From NCBI GenBank assembly GCA_030762895.1, contig CM061066.1, forward strand, positions 120,684,715-120,748,714: a stretch of DNA of 64,000 nucleotides, given 5' to 3'. The position numbers and the translations under genes are program-made. The DNA is from Sophora flavescens. Its lineage: Eukaryota > Streptophyta > Magnoliopsida > Fabales > Fabaceae. A model generated the notes under the pieces. It was not told the origin of the DNA and did no database searches. It saw nothing but the letters and a program-made list of their open reading frames with translations. Positions 10,478 to 22,931 of this stretch are shown here, piece after piece. Positions within the stretch are counted from its first letter, which is position 1, and every line of letters starts with the position of its first letter.

Positions 10478-13400
10478 TGAGTTATTTTTTAAACAATTTA
10501 CAATTCTTTCAATAATTATATTTTGAGGTTAAATTAGTGCGAAGTGAAAAAATAAAATAAAGAGGAGAGGGAAAGTTTTGAATTAGCTGAATTTTTCAAA
10601 GAATTGTAGGGAGAAGTATTAACTCGGGACTATCCTATCCACCAAGTGCAAAACTTTAAAAAACCGTACAACTCTTATTATTCAATTAGTACTATTAACG
10701 ACCCTGTATTATGTAAGAGACCGTTTTTATTTACGTTGTATTAACGATAAAAATATATTTATTTATATTTTTATCTGTGACCTGGGAAATGATTTTTGAT
10801 AAAAAAATAATATTCCTATCATATCTTATGGTACAAGGTTACGGTGAAATTTTGGGTTTAAAACTCAGACGGAAATCGGTCTGCGTTTTTTAACTGACAG
10901 TACAATTATATACTGACAGAAAACCCTAATTTGGCCTGAAAACTTAAATTTGTAGATTTTTTATATTTTGTCCGTGAGGAAGTCTACATTCTAAATTTTT
11001 GATCAAAAAAAAATTATTATGTGTATTCGAGCGAATTTGGCGAAAGTTCGAACGGAAAACAGTCGGTATTTTCACTGACAAAAATATTTTAATGATCAGA
11101 AAACCTAATTTTGACTCGTGAACAAAATGGTTTATATTTAAATCATATTTCCAACGAGTCTGGTTAGTTTGAGAATTTTCAGTCGAAAACGAAATATTAT
11201 GCTTTTATTCGAGTGTAAAACCCTAATCGGGAAACCGACAGAATCGGCCCCTTCACTCACACCTTCATTCTCTTCATCTTCTTCATTTCTTCACTTTTCT
11301 TCTAAAACTCTATTGTTGATTCAAGAGCTCAAGTTCACGCTTTAGGAAAATCTAGCCAAGATCATCAACATTTCTTCATCTTCTTCACACTCTTAAGGTA
11401 ATAGGATCATCCATGATCATATCCTTCCATTCTTAAGCTTTTGTTCTTCATATTTCATGAGTTTCCATTATAGATCTAGAAATTTAAATAATTCTAGAAA
11501 ATTGTAGAAAAATCATAAAAATGTGAAACCAATTTCTATGATCTAGATATGATTACTACTTTCATTATCCAAAAGCATGTGATCAAAGTCATTTTTCTTC
11601 CCTATTAACCATTAATGGGCGAACCTATGTAGGAAAATGGGTTTGGCATTTTGTTGTTTGTTTTTAAAGTTAGTACTTGATTTAAGTCATATAATACTTG
11701 CATAGCTTAAATCCAAGAGCTTATAATCAAAAACAATTCTAAACTATTTTGCTCATTGAGACCGAAACCCTAACCTAGTTGGTTAAAAGATTTTGTTTTA
11801 CAATCTTAACTATTAACACTAAATCTATGCTAGTTAATACTTTGGGAATTAGTATCTAAAAGATTGGATTAAGAAAATAACCCTAACCTTATTTTTATGA
11901 CTTGACCGAACCTAGCACAATATGGTCATATTTAGATTTGTTTGATTAATTTGTTAATTTGTTGATTTGGTTGAAGGTGGTTTTGGTAACTCGTGGTGGG
12001 ATATCAAGGATCGTCGATTTCGTGTTTCCGGTGGTAACTTAGGTGGGAGAAAGAACCATTCCATCGTCAGAACTGATAAGTAGTATATAATTTATAATAA
12101 TGGTGTAGGGCGACCTAAACCCTACTAGTGGTTGAGTAATCAAAAATACCAAAATCACATTGGAAACTTTTCCGTTTTACCAATGAGGATTTGGAAATTG
12201 TAGGTTTATTGCCTTAGGTTAATTTTATAATATTGAGGACGTCTGGATGATTTATTATTGACTGTTTGTGATACGCTGGTTGAGGTACTCTACTGCATGT
12301 GATGTTTTGTTTTGATGTTTGAATATTTTATTGATTAACGTGTTATGCATGATCTGCCTCTTTTGATAAATTGCTTAGTTAAATTTTAAGTGAAGATATA
12401 TGTTGCTCGGAGGTATTTTGTTTGGGGTGAGAGCTTGAATATAAATTAGAGGTGTCTAGCTATTATTTTATAGAAGTGATGTGATTTAGAATGTATGTGG
12501 AGGTTATGAGGAAAGCTTGAGGCACTAGGTTGTTATTGATAAAAGTCAGTGAGAATCATATATTGCATTATTGTTCATAACCCTGTATTTGAGATACATG
12601 AGGTTCGAAGTTCTCGTGGAGCGTTCCAAATTTGAAGTTAAGTTGTGCAACTATAGTGTCATTTCTATGCATAAGCACCCTTGATAGAGATGGGAGGGAG
12701 AACTAGGATGTTCACCGACGGTACTGTGCAGCTATAGTGTCATTACTTTGCATGAGCATTCTCACCATGGATGAGAATGTGCACCGGCATTAGGGACGCG
12801 TCACTTTGACGACTGACTGACATTCCTAACGAGGGATGTGTGACAGGATCAGTGGTGGCCACGTCAGCATAAAGGTTTTGTTGCATGAGTTGGAGGGTAA
12901 AGGATGATGTTATAAAGTATGGATGATTTTAGATTGTGAGTGATGCATGTTTGTGACTATTATTGTATTATATGCTATGAATCTTTTCCGCTTATGATGA
13001 TAGAACTGTTTCTTATCTCCATATTTCTGTATTTTTGTGTATGCTTACTTTACTACGTTAGAAGACCCGATGGAAGAATATGTTGCTGAGGAGATGGATG
13101 GAACCCTGTATGAAACGGAGGTTGTTGAGGAGTTGGATGACACTCCATGTGAGGCTGACGCTGGAGTAAAAGTTACGGATCCTAATAGTATAGTGTAGTA
13201 AGTTTAGGGTCAGTGAGTCATAAAAGACATTTTTATTTTCCGCTAGTTATAAGCAGTTTGTATAAATAAGTACCCATGCGGGATCCTACTGAGAGGATAC
13301 CCTAAACAGTGTTGTGTAAAATAATGGATAATTATGTGTGTATTTATGTAATATAACTTTGGATGTTTTATATTTGCAGAAGTTATATGATTATTAATTT

Positions 13401-13497
13401 AGTTTTAATTTTTACGTATTTTCAACGATAAGCGCGCGATTAAGTAACTAAAAAGGTTTTAATTAAATAATACAATGGGGCACAAAGGGGTGTCTCA
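10478..13497 (+). repeat. 5' LTR of chromovirus
   Basis: Matches 17682-21096 along its length but lacks a segment of about 390 bp that the 3' LTR has at 18454-18842, the segment that contains the best TATA box. An in-LTR open stretch near 13068-13196 encodes an acidic peptide (EDPMEEYVAEEMDG), also present in the other LTR; its role is unknown. Confidence 0.85.
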
Positions 13498-13502
13498 TTT
13501 GG

Positions 13503-13514
13503 TGGTATCAGAGC
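13503..13514 (+). promoter_or_regulatory. tRNA-iMet primer-binding site
   Basis: TGGTATCAGAGC, the standard complement of the initiator tRNA-Met 3' end, five bases after the 5' LTR end. Typical for chromoviruses and many Copia elements. Confidence 0.9.
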
Positions 13515-13728
13515 AGTTTGATTCTAATCGGACTGTGAGGTCTAGGATGTTGTTACTGGCCGTGTCTAGTTGAGTCCACATCGGATTTTAACTATGCTTA
13601 GAAGTTGTGTAGTGTGTCCGAACCCGATGCGATAATTAACGTTAGTATGGCATATCGTATTTATATTCTTGTCTATGTGGTATTATATGTCATACTGATA
13701 ATAGCGAATGATTTCTTTTACAGAATCA

Positions 13729-16700
13729 TGGCTCATGGAAGAGGCGTCCGATCGATAGTGGTGACAAACTCCTGAAAGAATTGTTGGAGCTGACAACGTT
13801 GATAAAAATCATACTGGAAGTGGGGGAGAGTCATCTACGACTCCCAATATCATGGAAACAATAGCTGCTGCCTTGTTATTACAAACACAGCAGAAAGCTA
13901 AGATGCTGCAGATGAACAAAGAGCAGCAGGAATTACACAATCAAATGAGAGCTGCAGTAGTTGAGGATGCTGGAATGGCTATTTTTATGAAAGGGAAGCC
14001 ACCTCAATTTCGAGGAGATTATGACCCAGAGAAGGCGGAATGGTGGGTTCAAGAGATCGAGAAAATATTCGATACTATGCACTGTAAAGAGGATAGGAAA
14101 GTGACGTATGCTGCCTTCATGTTAACTGGAGGAGCAGAATCATGCTGGAGAGGCAAACGAAGATTGTTGGAGGTCGAGGGTAGACTTATCAATTGAAAAC
14201 TGTTTAGTGACTGCTTCTTTGAGAAGTACTTTCCGCATCTAGTTCGACGTGAGAAGGAAAGGGAATTCATGAGTCTCAAACAAGGCAACATGACCGTAGG
14301 TGATTATGCATCGGGTTTTGAGGCTTTGATTAAGTATTCAGAATTTTTTCAGAGATTCCCAGATGAAGATTGGTAATGTAGAAGGTTTGAGGAAGGACTC
14401 CGACGTGAACTCCAGAGGGCTACAGTATCTCTCGATATCCAGAGTTTCCCGGAGCTGGTGGAAAGATGCAGTGCGATCGAAAGTATAGATCAGAGGCTGG
14501 CTAATGAACAGAAACAACTGAGGATTAGAGGTCCTACTCGACCGGGTTTTCAGAGGCGAGGAGGTAGTAACTCTCAATGGAGACAGAGACCATATGCCCG
14601 ACCAGTGTAGACACCGACACCAGCACCAGTGATCAGAATAGGTCAATAGCAGCAAGGCTTGGCTTGTTTCAGATGCAGAGGATGACATTATCTTAGAGAC
14701 TGCATCGAGCGGAAAACAGGTCATATGGCCCGAGATTGCAGACAGCAGGCTAGGCAACAGTTGGTGGCTACAGGTAGAGGAAATGGAGGCAATAGAGGTG
14801 GAGCTGGAAGAGGAGCCACAACAGCAGGGCGACTGGGAGCAAGACCTCAGGCCGCTGGAAGAGTGTTTACCGTGAGGGGAGCTGAATCCTCTCAATCTGC
14901 TGATCTTATACATGGTATGTGTTTGATAGCTGGTAGACTCTTGTATGTGTTATTTGACTCAGGCGCTATGCATTCATTTATTTCGTGTGAGTGTGTGGAC
15001 CAATTAAAATTAACTGTTTCTCAGTTACCTTATACCCTTACAGTATCTACTCCGACTAGTAATCCTTTGACTACTATGTCTGTTTGTTTACAGTGTCCTA
15101 TAGTTATTGAGAATAGGACATTTATTGTAGATCTTGTCTGTTTGCCTATGCAACAGATAGATGTTATTCTTGGCATGGATTGACTTTCGGCTAACCATGT
15201 AATGCTAGATTGTTCTAGTAAGACTTTATCATTTCTTGAGTCTTTTAGTGTAGTCTCTGCCAATGAAGGAGTATCCATGAGGAATGACGATTCTCGGCAG
15301 TACGTGATGCTATTTGCGGTGGAAGCTAAAGAGACTCCTAGTATAGATTCTATGCCTATTGTGAGAGAGTTTCCTGAAGTTTTCCCTCCAGACGTTCCAG
15401 GTATGCCACCAGAGCGAGAAGTGGAATTCACCATAGATCTTGTACCTAGGACAGGGCTTATATCTATGGCACCTTATCAAATGTCACCTGTAGAATTGGC
15501 CGAGTTAAAGAAACAGTTGGATTATATGTTGGGAAAAGGGTTCATAAGACCGAGTGTTTCACCGTGGGGAGCTCCGGTGTTGTTTGTTAAGAAGAAAGAT
15601 GGAAGTGCTAGGTTGTGCACTGATTATAGACAGTTGAACAAGGTAACAATTAAGAATAAGTATCCGTTGTCTAGGATAGATGATCTGATGGATCAATTGA
15701 AAGGAGCAGCAATGTTTTCTAAGATTGATTTGAGGTCTGGGTACCATCATATTAGAGTAAGGAAGGAAGATATACTTAAAACAGCTTTCAGAATGAGGTA
15801 CGGGCATTATGAGTATTTAGTTATGCCTTTCGGGGTAACTAATGCTCTAGCAGTGTTCATGGATTACATAAATCGAATCTTTAGACCGTTCCTTGATAAG
15901 TTTGTTGTTGTGTTCATCAACGACATCCTTATTTATTCCCGTACGTGGGAAGACCATGAGGAACATTTGAGAGTGGTGCTGCAAGTTTTGAAGGAGAGGC
16001 AGCCTTATGCTAAACTTTCCAAGTGTGAATTTTGGATGGAAGAAGTCCAATTTCTTTGACATGTGATTAACAAGGAAGGTATAGTAGTAGATCTAGCTAA
16101 GGTTGAGGCAGTTCTTAAGTGGGAACAACCTAAGTCAGTAATTGAAGTACGAAGTTTTCTAGGGTTAGCCGGATATTATCGGAGGTTTATAGAGGGTTTC
16201 TCGAAGATTAAGTTGTCTATGGCACAATTGACAAGGAAAAATACAGCTATTGTATGGACGGATAAGTATGAGCAGAGTTTCCAACAACTGAAGGATAAGT
16301 TGACTACATCACCTGTGTTGACTTTACCCGATCCGTTAGTACAGTTTGACATATACTGTGATGCGTCATACCAGGGTTTAGGTTGTGTTCTGATGCAAGA
16401 GGGAAGAGTTGTGGCTTATGCTTCCCGACAATTAAGAATTCATGAGAGGAATTATCCGACTCATGATTTGGAGTTAGCAGCCATAGTGTTCGCATTGAAG
16501 ATATGGCGACACTTTTTGTATGGAGCAAAGTTTAATGTTTACAGTGACCATAAAAGTCTGAAGTATCTATTCAACCAAAAGGAGTTGAATATGAGACAGC
16601 GGAGATGGATGGAGTTTATCAAAGATTATGAGTTTAATTTACTATACCATCCTGGGAAGGCGAATGTGGTAGCAGATGCCTTGAGTAGGAAATCATTGAA

Positions 16701-17681
16701 TGTATCCGCGATGATGGTTAAAGAGTTGGAATTACTGGAATGGAAATGGGATAGCATTGCTATGGATTTTGTGGTTGTATTACCACTAACTCCTAAGAGA
16801 CATGATGCGATTTGGGTTATCATTGATAGGTTGACGAAGTGTGCTCACTTCTTACCTATGGGTGAAAGTTATAGTTTGGAGAAGTTGACCCAAATTTACA
16901 TCAAAGAAGTTGTTAGGTTGCATGGTGTGCCATCGAGTATTGTCTCAGACCGAGATCCTAGATTCACATCTAGATTTTGGAAACAGTTGCACAATGCTTT
17001 TGGGACCAAGTTGAGGATGAGTTCTGCTTATCATCCCCAAACATGTGGACAGTCTGAGAGGACAATTCAGTCATTGGAAGATCTCTTGAGGTCCTGTGTG
17101 TTAGAGCATACTGGCAGTTGGGATGAGTTCTTGCCATTGATTGAGTTTACTTACAACAATAGTTTTCACAGTAGTATTGGAATGACACCATATGAGGCTT
17201 TGTATGGTAGGAAATGTAGGACCCCGTTATGTTGGTATGAGATTGGTGAAAACCAAGTCTTGGGTCCAGATGTGGTGCAACAGACTACGGAACAAGTCAG
17301 GAAGATAAGGGAAAAGATGAAGGAAGCACAGGATAGGCAAATGAGCTACAGTAACAAGAGAAGCAGACCATTAGAATTCCAGGAGGGTGATCACGTGTTT
17401 TTAAGAGTCACTCCGAAGACCGGAATTGGCAAGGCTATCAAAACTAGAAAACTTACTCCTAGATTCATCGGACCTTTCCAGATTGTTCGAAGGATTGGTC
17501 CAGTAGCTTATCATATTGCTTTACCACCTAACCTTGCTAACCATCATGACGTCTTCCACGTTTCTCAGTTGAGAAAATATTATCCCGATCCTTCACATGT
17601 TATTGAGTCCGAGTCTATACAACTGTGAGAGAATCTAGAGTATGAGGCTCTACCTGTAAGGATAGCAGATAGAGAGATTAA
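13729..17681 (+). pseudogene. Chromovirus gag-pol polyprotein, multiply disabled
   Basis: Domains in order are Gag (13850-14620), a CCHC knuckle near 14670-14740, and protease with LFDSGAMHSFIS near 14950. RT follows with RLCTDYRQLNK near 15610, then RNase H with YCDASYQGLGCVL near 16350 and the integrase core from 16740. The end is an integrase tail with HDVFHVSQLRKYYPD. Stops are seen at 13774, 14194, 14373, 14608, 14647, 15181 (the TGG of a GMDW motif), 16057 and 17626. The RT active site reads FINDIL instead of FIDDIL, so a catalytic aspartate is lost. The RNase H end runs from ELELLE straight into WKWDSIAMDF, so the integrase zinc-binding domain is deleted at about 16740. The chromodomain is cut at the 3' LTR junction near 17680. 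In intact relatives this protein packages, copies and integrates the element. Confidence 0.9.
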
Positions 17682-20600
17682 TGAGTTATCTTTAAAACAA
17701 TTTACAATTCTTTCAATAATTATATTTTAAGGGTAAATTAGTGTGAAGTGAAAAAAAATAATAAAGAGGAGAGGGAAAGTTTTTAATTAGCTGAATTTTT
17801 CAAAGAATTGTAGGGAGAAGTATTAACTCGGGATTATCCTATGCACCAAGTGCAAAACTTAACAAAACCGTACAACTATTATTATTCAATTAGTACTATT
17901 AACGACCCTGTATTATGTAACAGTCTGTTTTTAATTACACTGTATTAACATTAAAAATATATTTATTTATATTTTTATCTGCGACCTAGGAAATGATTTT
18001 TGATAAAACAAAATCATATTCCTATCATATCTTATGGTACAAGGTTACAGAGAAATTTTGGGTTTAAAACTCAGGAAAACCGATTTGCTTTTTTTTTACT
18101 GACAGTATAATTTTATACTGACAGAAAACCCTAATTTGACCCGAAAACTGAAATTTGTAGATTTTTTATATTTTGTCCGCGAGGAAGTCTACTTTCCAAA
18201 TTTCTGATCAGAAATAAAATATTATGTGCATTCGGGCGAATTTTGGCGAAAGTTCGAATGGAAAACAGTCTGTATTTTTACTGACAGCAAGATTTTAATG
18301 ATCAGAAAACCTAATTTTGACTCGTGAACGAAATAGTTTATATTTAAATCATATTTCCAATGAGGCTGGTTAGTTTGAAAATTTTCAGTCGAAAACGAAA
18401 TATTATGCTTTTATTCGGGTGTAAAACCCTAATCGGGAAACCGACGGAATCGGCAAGGAAATTGCAGAGACAAAACGGGACACCAGAGGAGCTGAGCTAT
18501 GGGATGACTCATCAAGAATTTATGATGCAATTAATGTTAGAAATATGAGTTTTAAGTGAAATGACCAAAATGCCCTTTTAGCTTAACCTAACCAAAGTTA
18601 AGTTAGATTTTAACCATGGTTAAGGAACCATGGTTAGTTTGTGTGGTCTAAAATCATCTACACCACTCAATTATTGCGAGCCACATAAATAATTAACCTT
18701 AGTTAGCAAGGTAACCTTAGTTAAGTTAATTATTAACTGTGGTTAAGCTTATATTAATTAAATAATCACAAAAGCTATTAATCCAACATCTAATAAACCA
18801 AACAAGGCCTAAGATATAGCCTATATATACTCCAAAACCGCAGCCCCTTCACTCACACCTTCATTCTCTTCATCTTCTTCATTTATTCACTTTTCTTCTA
18901 AAACTCCATTGTTGATTCAAGAGCTCAAGTTCATGCTTTAGGAAAATCTTGCCAAGATCATCAACATTTCTTCATCTTCTTCACACTCTTAAGGTAATAG
19001 GATCATCCATGATCATATCCTTCCATTCTCAAGCTTTTGTTCTTCAAATTTCATGAGTTTCCATTTCTAGATCTAGAAATTTAAATAATTCTAGAAAATT
19101 GTAGAAAAATCATAAAAATGTGAAACCAATTTCTTTGATCTAGATATGACTACTACTTTCATTATCCAAAAGCATGTGATCAAAGTAATTTTTCTTCCCT
19201 AATAAACATTAATGGTCGAACCTATGTAGGAAAATGGGTTTGGTGTTTTGTTGTTTGTTTTGAAAGTTAGTACTTGATTTAAGTCATATAATACTTGTAT
19301 AGCTTAAATCCAAGAGCTTGTAATCAAAACAATTTCTAACCTATTTTGCTCATTGAGGCTGATACCCTAACCAAGTTGTCTAAAGGATTTTGTTTTACAA
19401 TCTTAACTATTAACACTTAATCTATGCTAGTTAATACTTTGGGAATTAGTATCTAAAAGATTGGATTAAGAAAATAACCCTAGCCTTATTTTTATGACTT
19501 GATCGAACCTAGCACCATATGGTCATATTTAGATTTGTTTGATTAATTTGTTAATTTGTTGATTTAGTTGAAGGTGGTTTTGGTAACTCGTGGCGGGATA
19601 TCAAGGATCGTCGATTTCGTGTTTCCGGTGGTAACTTAGGTGGGAGAAAGAACCATTCCATCGTCGGAACCGATAAGTAGTATATAATTTATAATAATGG
19701 TGTAGGGCGACCTAAACCCTACTAGTGGTTGAGTAATCGACAATACCAAAATCACATTGGAAACTTTTCCGTTTTACCAATGACGATTTGGGAATTGTAG
19801 GTATATCGCCTTAGATTAATTTTATAATATTGATGATGTCTGGATTATTTATTATTGACTGTTTGTGATACGCTGGTTGAGTTACTCTACTGCATGTGAT
19901 GTTTTGTTTTGATGTTTGAATATTTTATTGATTACCTTGTTATGCATGATCTATCTGTTTTGATAAATTGCTTAGTTAAATTTTAAGTGAAGATATATGT
20001 TGGTCGGAGGTATTTTGTTTGGGGTGAGAGCTTGAATATAAATTAGAGGTGCCTAGCTATTATTTTGTAGAAGTGATGTGATTTAGAATGTATGTGGAGG
20101 TTATGAGGAAAGCTTGAGGCACTAGGTTGTTATTGATAAAAGTCAGTGAGAATCATATATTGCATCGTTGTTCATAACCGTGTATTTGAGATACATGAGG
20201 TCCGAAGTTCTCGAGGACCATTCCAAATTAGAAGTTAAGTTGCGCAACTATAGTGTCATTTCTATGCACGAGCACCCTTGATAGAGATGAGAGAGAGAAC
20301 CAGGGTGTGCACCGACGGTACTATGCAGCTATAGTATCATTACTTTGCATGAGCATTCTCACCATGGATGAGAATGTGCACCGGCGTTGGGGACGCGTCA
20401 CTTGGACGACTGACTGACATTCCTAACGAGGGATGTGTGACAGGATTAGTGGTGGCCACGTCAGCATAAAGGTTTAGTTGCATGAGTTGGAGGGTAGAGG
20501 ATGATGTTATAAAGTATGGATGATTGTAGATTGTGAGTGATGCATGTTTGTGACTATTATTGTATTATATGCTATGAATCTTTTCCGCTTATGATGATAG

Positions 20601-21096
20601 AACTTTCCTATATCCCTATTGCTATATTTTTGTGTATGTCTACTTTACTACGTTAGAAGACCCGATGGAAGAATATGTTGCTAAGGAGATGGATGGAACC
20701 CTTAATGAAACGGAGGTTGTTGAGGAGTTGGATGACACTCCGTATGAGGCTGACACTGGAGAACAAGTTACAGATCCTAATAGTATAGTGGAGTAAGTTT
20801 AGGGCGAGTGAGTCATAAAGACATTTTTATTTTCCGCTAGTTATAAGCAGTTTGTATAAATAAGTACCCGTGCGGGATCCTACTGAGAGGATACCATAAA
20901 TAGTGTTGTGTAAAATAGAGGATAATTATGTGTGTATTTATGTAATATAACTTTGGAGTGTTTTATATTTGCAGAGGTTATGTGATTATTAGTTAAGTTT
21001 TAATTTTTACGTATTTTCAATGATAAGCGCACAATTAAGTAACTAAATAATAAGGTTTTAATTTAATAATACAATGGGGCACTACGGGGTGTCTCA
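17682..21096 (+). repeat. 3' LTR of chromovirus
   Basis: About 3.4 kb, the longer of the two LTRs. It carries the extra 18454-18842 segment with TATATATA at 18822-18829. The remainder aligns with the 5' LTR with scattered substitutions. Confidence 0.85.
18822..18829 (+). promoter_or_regulatory. Putative LTR TATA box, absent from the 5' LTR
   Basis: TATATATA followed by a pyrimidine-rich CCCCTTCACTCACACC leader, typical of a plant LTR promoter. The equivalent bases are missing in the 5' LTR, where sequence jumps at about 11245. Confidence 0.5.
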
Positions 21097-21239
21097 TATT
21101 ATATAGGCAAATGTTGAATACTAGTACTATACTAAGGACATTGATTAAGGAAACAAAGATAGAAATTTTCTATTGAAAAGTGATGTATTCAATTTTTTCA
21201 AAGGTTAAAGGTTACAATTCTCAATGCAAAGTTTTTGAA

Positions 21240-22606
21240 TTTTATTTTGATTAAAAAAGGGGCTAAAAGCCCAAATGAAAAATTACACAGTAATCAACCG
21301 AGGAGTAGAAACTCCCAAAACATCAGAAAGCAGCACCTGACTAAGGAGATTAGGTGGGCTCTCAGAAAAAACCAAATCAAAACCTGTAATACAAGCTAAT
21401 ACGATTAATCAGACTCCATCCCCTGCAACTGCCTTTCCTACCATTAGCAAGACAATTGGCTACTACAAAAGAATCCACTTGCCACTTAATATTGGAGAAA
21501 CCCTTCTCTTTGGCCAGATTCAAACCTTCAAAAACACCCCATAGCTCAGGTACATATGCTACCACATTCCCCAAAAATTTGGAAAAACCGCAGATCCCAT
21601 TTCCAGAATGATCTCTTAGAAGCCCTTTGCAACCAGCAACCTCTAAATCATTCTTTGCCGCAAAATTAGTGTTAAGCACAACCCATCCACTTCCTGGAGA
21701 CTGCCATCTGACCTGAATCATAGATATTGTTCTTTCGGCTCCCATTCTCTTAGCTTTCCATCCTTCAGAATAATTCCTTATGCTTTGTTCAATCAAATTC
21801 CAAGGATAAAAAGGTTTTTTGAAATTCGCATCATGAAGGTGTTTATTCCTCCAAAACCATAACATATAACATGTTGTAATCCACACAGAAGCCCAATCGA
21901 GATCCGGAAATCTGCCCAAATTCCCATTCATATGAATGGCAATCCAATGAAGTAAGTCATTAAAGAAGAAACTACTCCTATGATCAAATTTCACCAGGTG
22001 ATGCCAAACCATCGAAGCAAGCGGACAATCACACAAGTAATGAAGAATCGATTCTACCTTAGAAGAGTAAAAAAGGCAGAAAGGGTCACCCAAACCTCTA
22101 CGAAACTTCCATTCATTAGTCATCAATCGACCATGATTAACTTTCCAGGAAAAGCAACGAATTCTTTCTAGCACTTCTAGCTTCCAGATGTTCTCCCACT
22201 AAGCAATACCTTCACTCTCAAAGTACCCTTGTAGCATTTTATAAGCGCTTGAAACTGAGAACTCCCCAAAACGATCACCCGGCCAGAGAGGAGCATCATG
22301 TCCATTATCCGGATGAGGCGGCAAAACTGCTGAAATCTTGTTAACAATCTCTGCAGGCAACATGTTCCCGCGCATATCAAGCTTCCATTTACCCTGGATG
22401 TTCACCATATCTACAACACTTCATGAGAGCAACTGAGAAGGGATAACCCCAACAACATCTTCGAGTTTCAAATTTGGCTCAAGCCAACAATCAGCCCAAA
22501 CATTAACACTTGACCCATCTCCGATGGCCCAGGTTTCTGAAGCTTTTAAAAAGGAGCATAATTAACCAAGTTTTTCCAAAGAGCAGAATCTGTTGGGCCA
22601 GCCAGA
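21240..22606 (-). pseudogene. LINE 3' part: zf-RVT and RNase H domains
   Basis: On the minus strand, a frame at 21377-22174 reads RIRCFSWKVNHGRLMTNEW and CDCPLASMVWHHLV (zf-RVT), and near 21450-21700 it contains WVVLNTNFAAKNDLEVAG, an RNase H-like domain of the type at the C-terminus of plant L1 ORF2 proteins. Upstream, 22177-22408 encodes DAPLWPGDRFGEFSVSSAYK in another frame, so at least one stop or shift separates them. The element runs leftward and its tail is near 21240. The reverse transcriptase itself is absent. The usual first aspartate of RNase H appears as N in LNTNF, so activity would be doubtful even without the breaks. Confidence 0.8.
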
Positions 22607-22931
22607 ATATCTTGATTCCTTAACCTCAGAAGAGCAAAAATGTCAGAAAAGCTCACCCAAACCTCTAAGAAACTTCCACTCATTAGTCATCAATCGACCA
22701 TGATTAATTTTCTAGGCAAAGCAACGAATTCTTTCTGGAACTTCCAGCTTCCAAATGTTCTTCCATTGAGAAATACCTTCACTCTCAAAGTACTGTTGTA
22801 GCATTTTATAAGCACTTGAAACTGAGAACTCCCTCATACGATCACCCGGCCAGAGAGGAGCATCAGGTCCATTATCCGGATGAGTAGGCAAAACTGCTGA
22901 AATCTTGTTAACAATCTCCGAAGGTAACATG
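22607..22931 (-). pseudogene. Second LINE fragment of the same family
   Basis: The minus strand encodes MLPSEIVNKISAVLPTHP, DAPLWPGDRMREFSVSSAYK and LEVPERIRCFA, a diverged copy of the segment at 22177-22390. It is interrupted at 22931 by the LTR that starts TGTAACACCCC. The same arrangement is seen at 54200-54541. Confidence 0.75.

Larger units (their letters stand above)
10478..21096 (+). mobile_element. Tekay/Del-type chromovirus (Ty3/gypsy), complete frame but dead
   Basis: Two long direct LTRs (10478-13497 and 17682-21096), a tRNA-iMet primer site directly after the first, and gag-protease-RT-RNase H-integrase in Ty3/gypsy order between them. Both LTRs begin TGAGTTAT and end GTGTCTCA. 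The bases flanking the element (gataa on the left, tatta on the right) do not form a clear TSD, so an end may have been altered. All coding domains carry lesions. Confidence 0.85.

Noticed and set aside
10478..10482. A 5-bp TSD for the chromovirus
   Set aside because: gataa on the left and tatta on the right do not match; no shift by a few bases gave a convincing pair.
14338..14913. Minus-strand open stretch of 191 codons
   Set aside because: Exactly opposite the chromovirus gag region, whose plus-strand frames match Gag and a zinc knuckle; composition is serine-rich and shadow-like.
13846..17628. An active retrotransposon polyprotein
   Set aside because: Several stops, FINDIL active site and missing integrase zinc domain.
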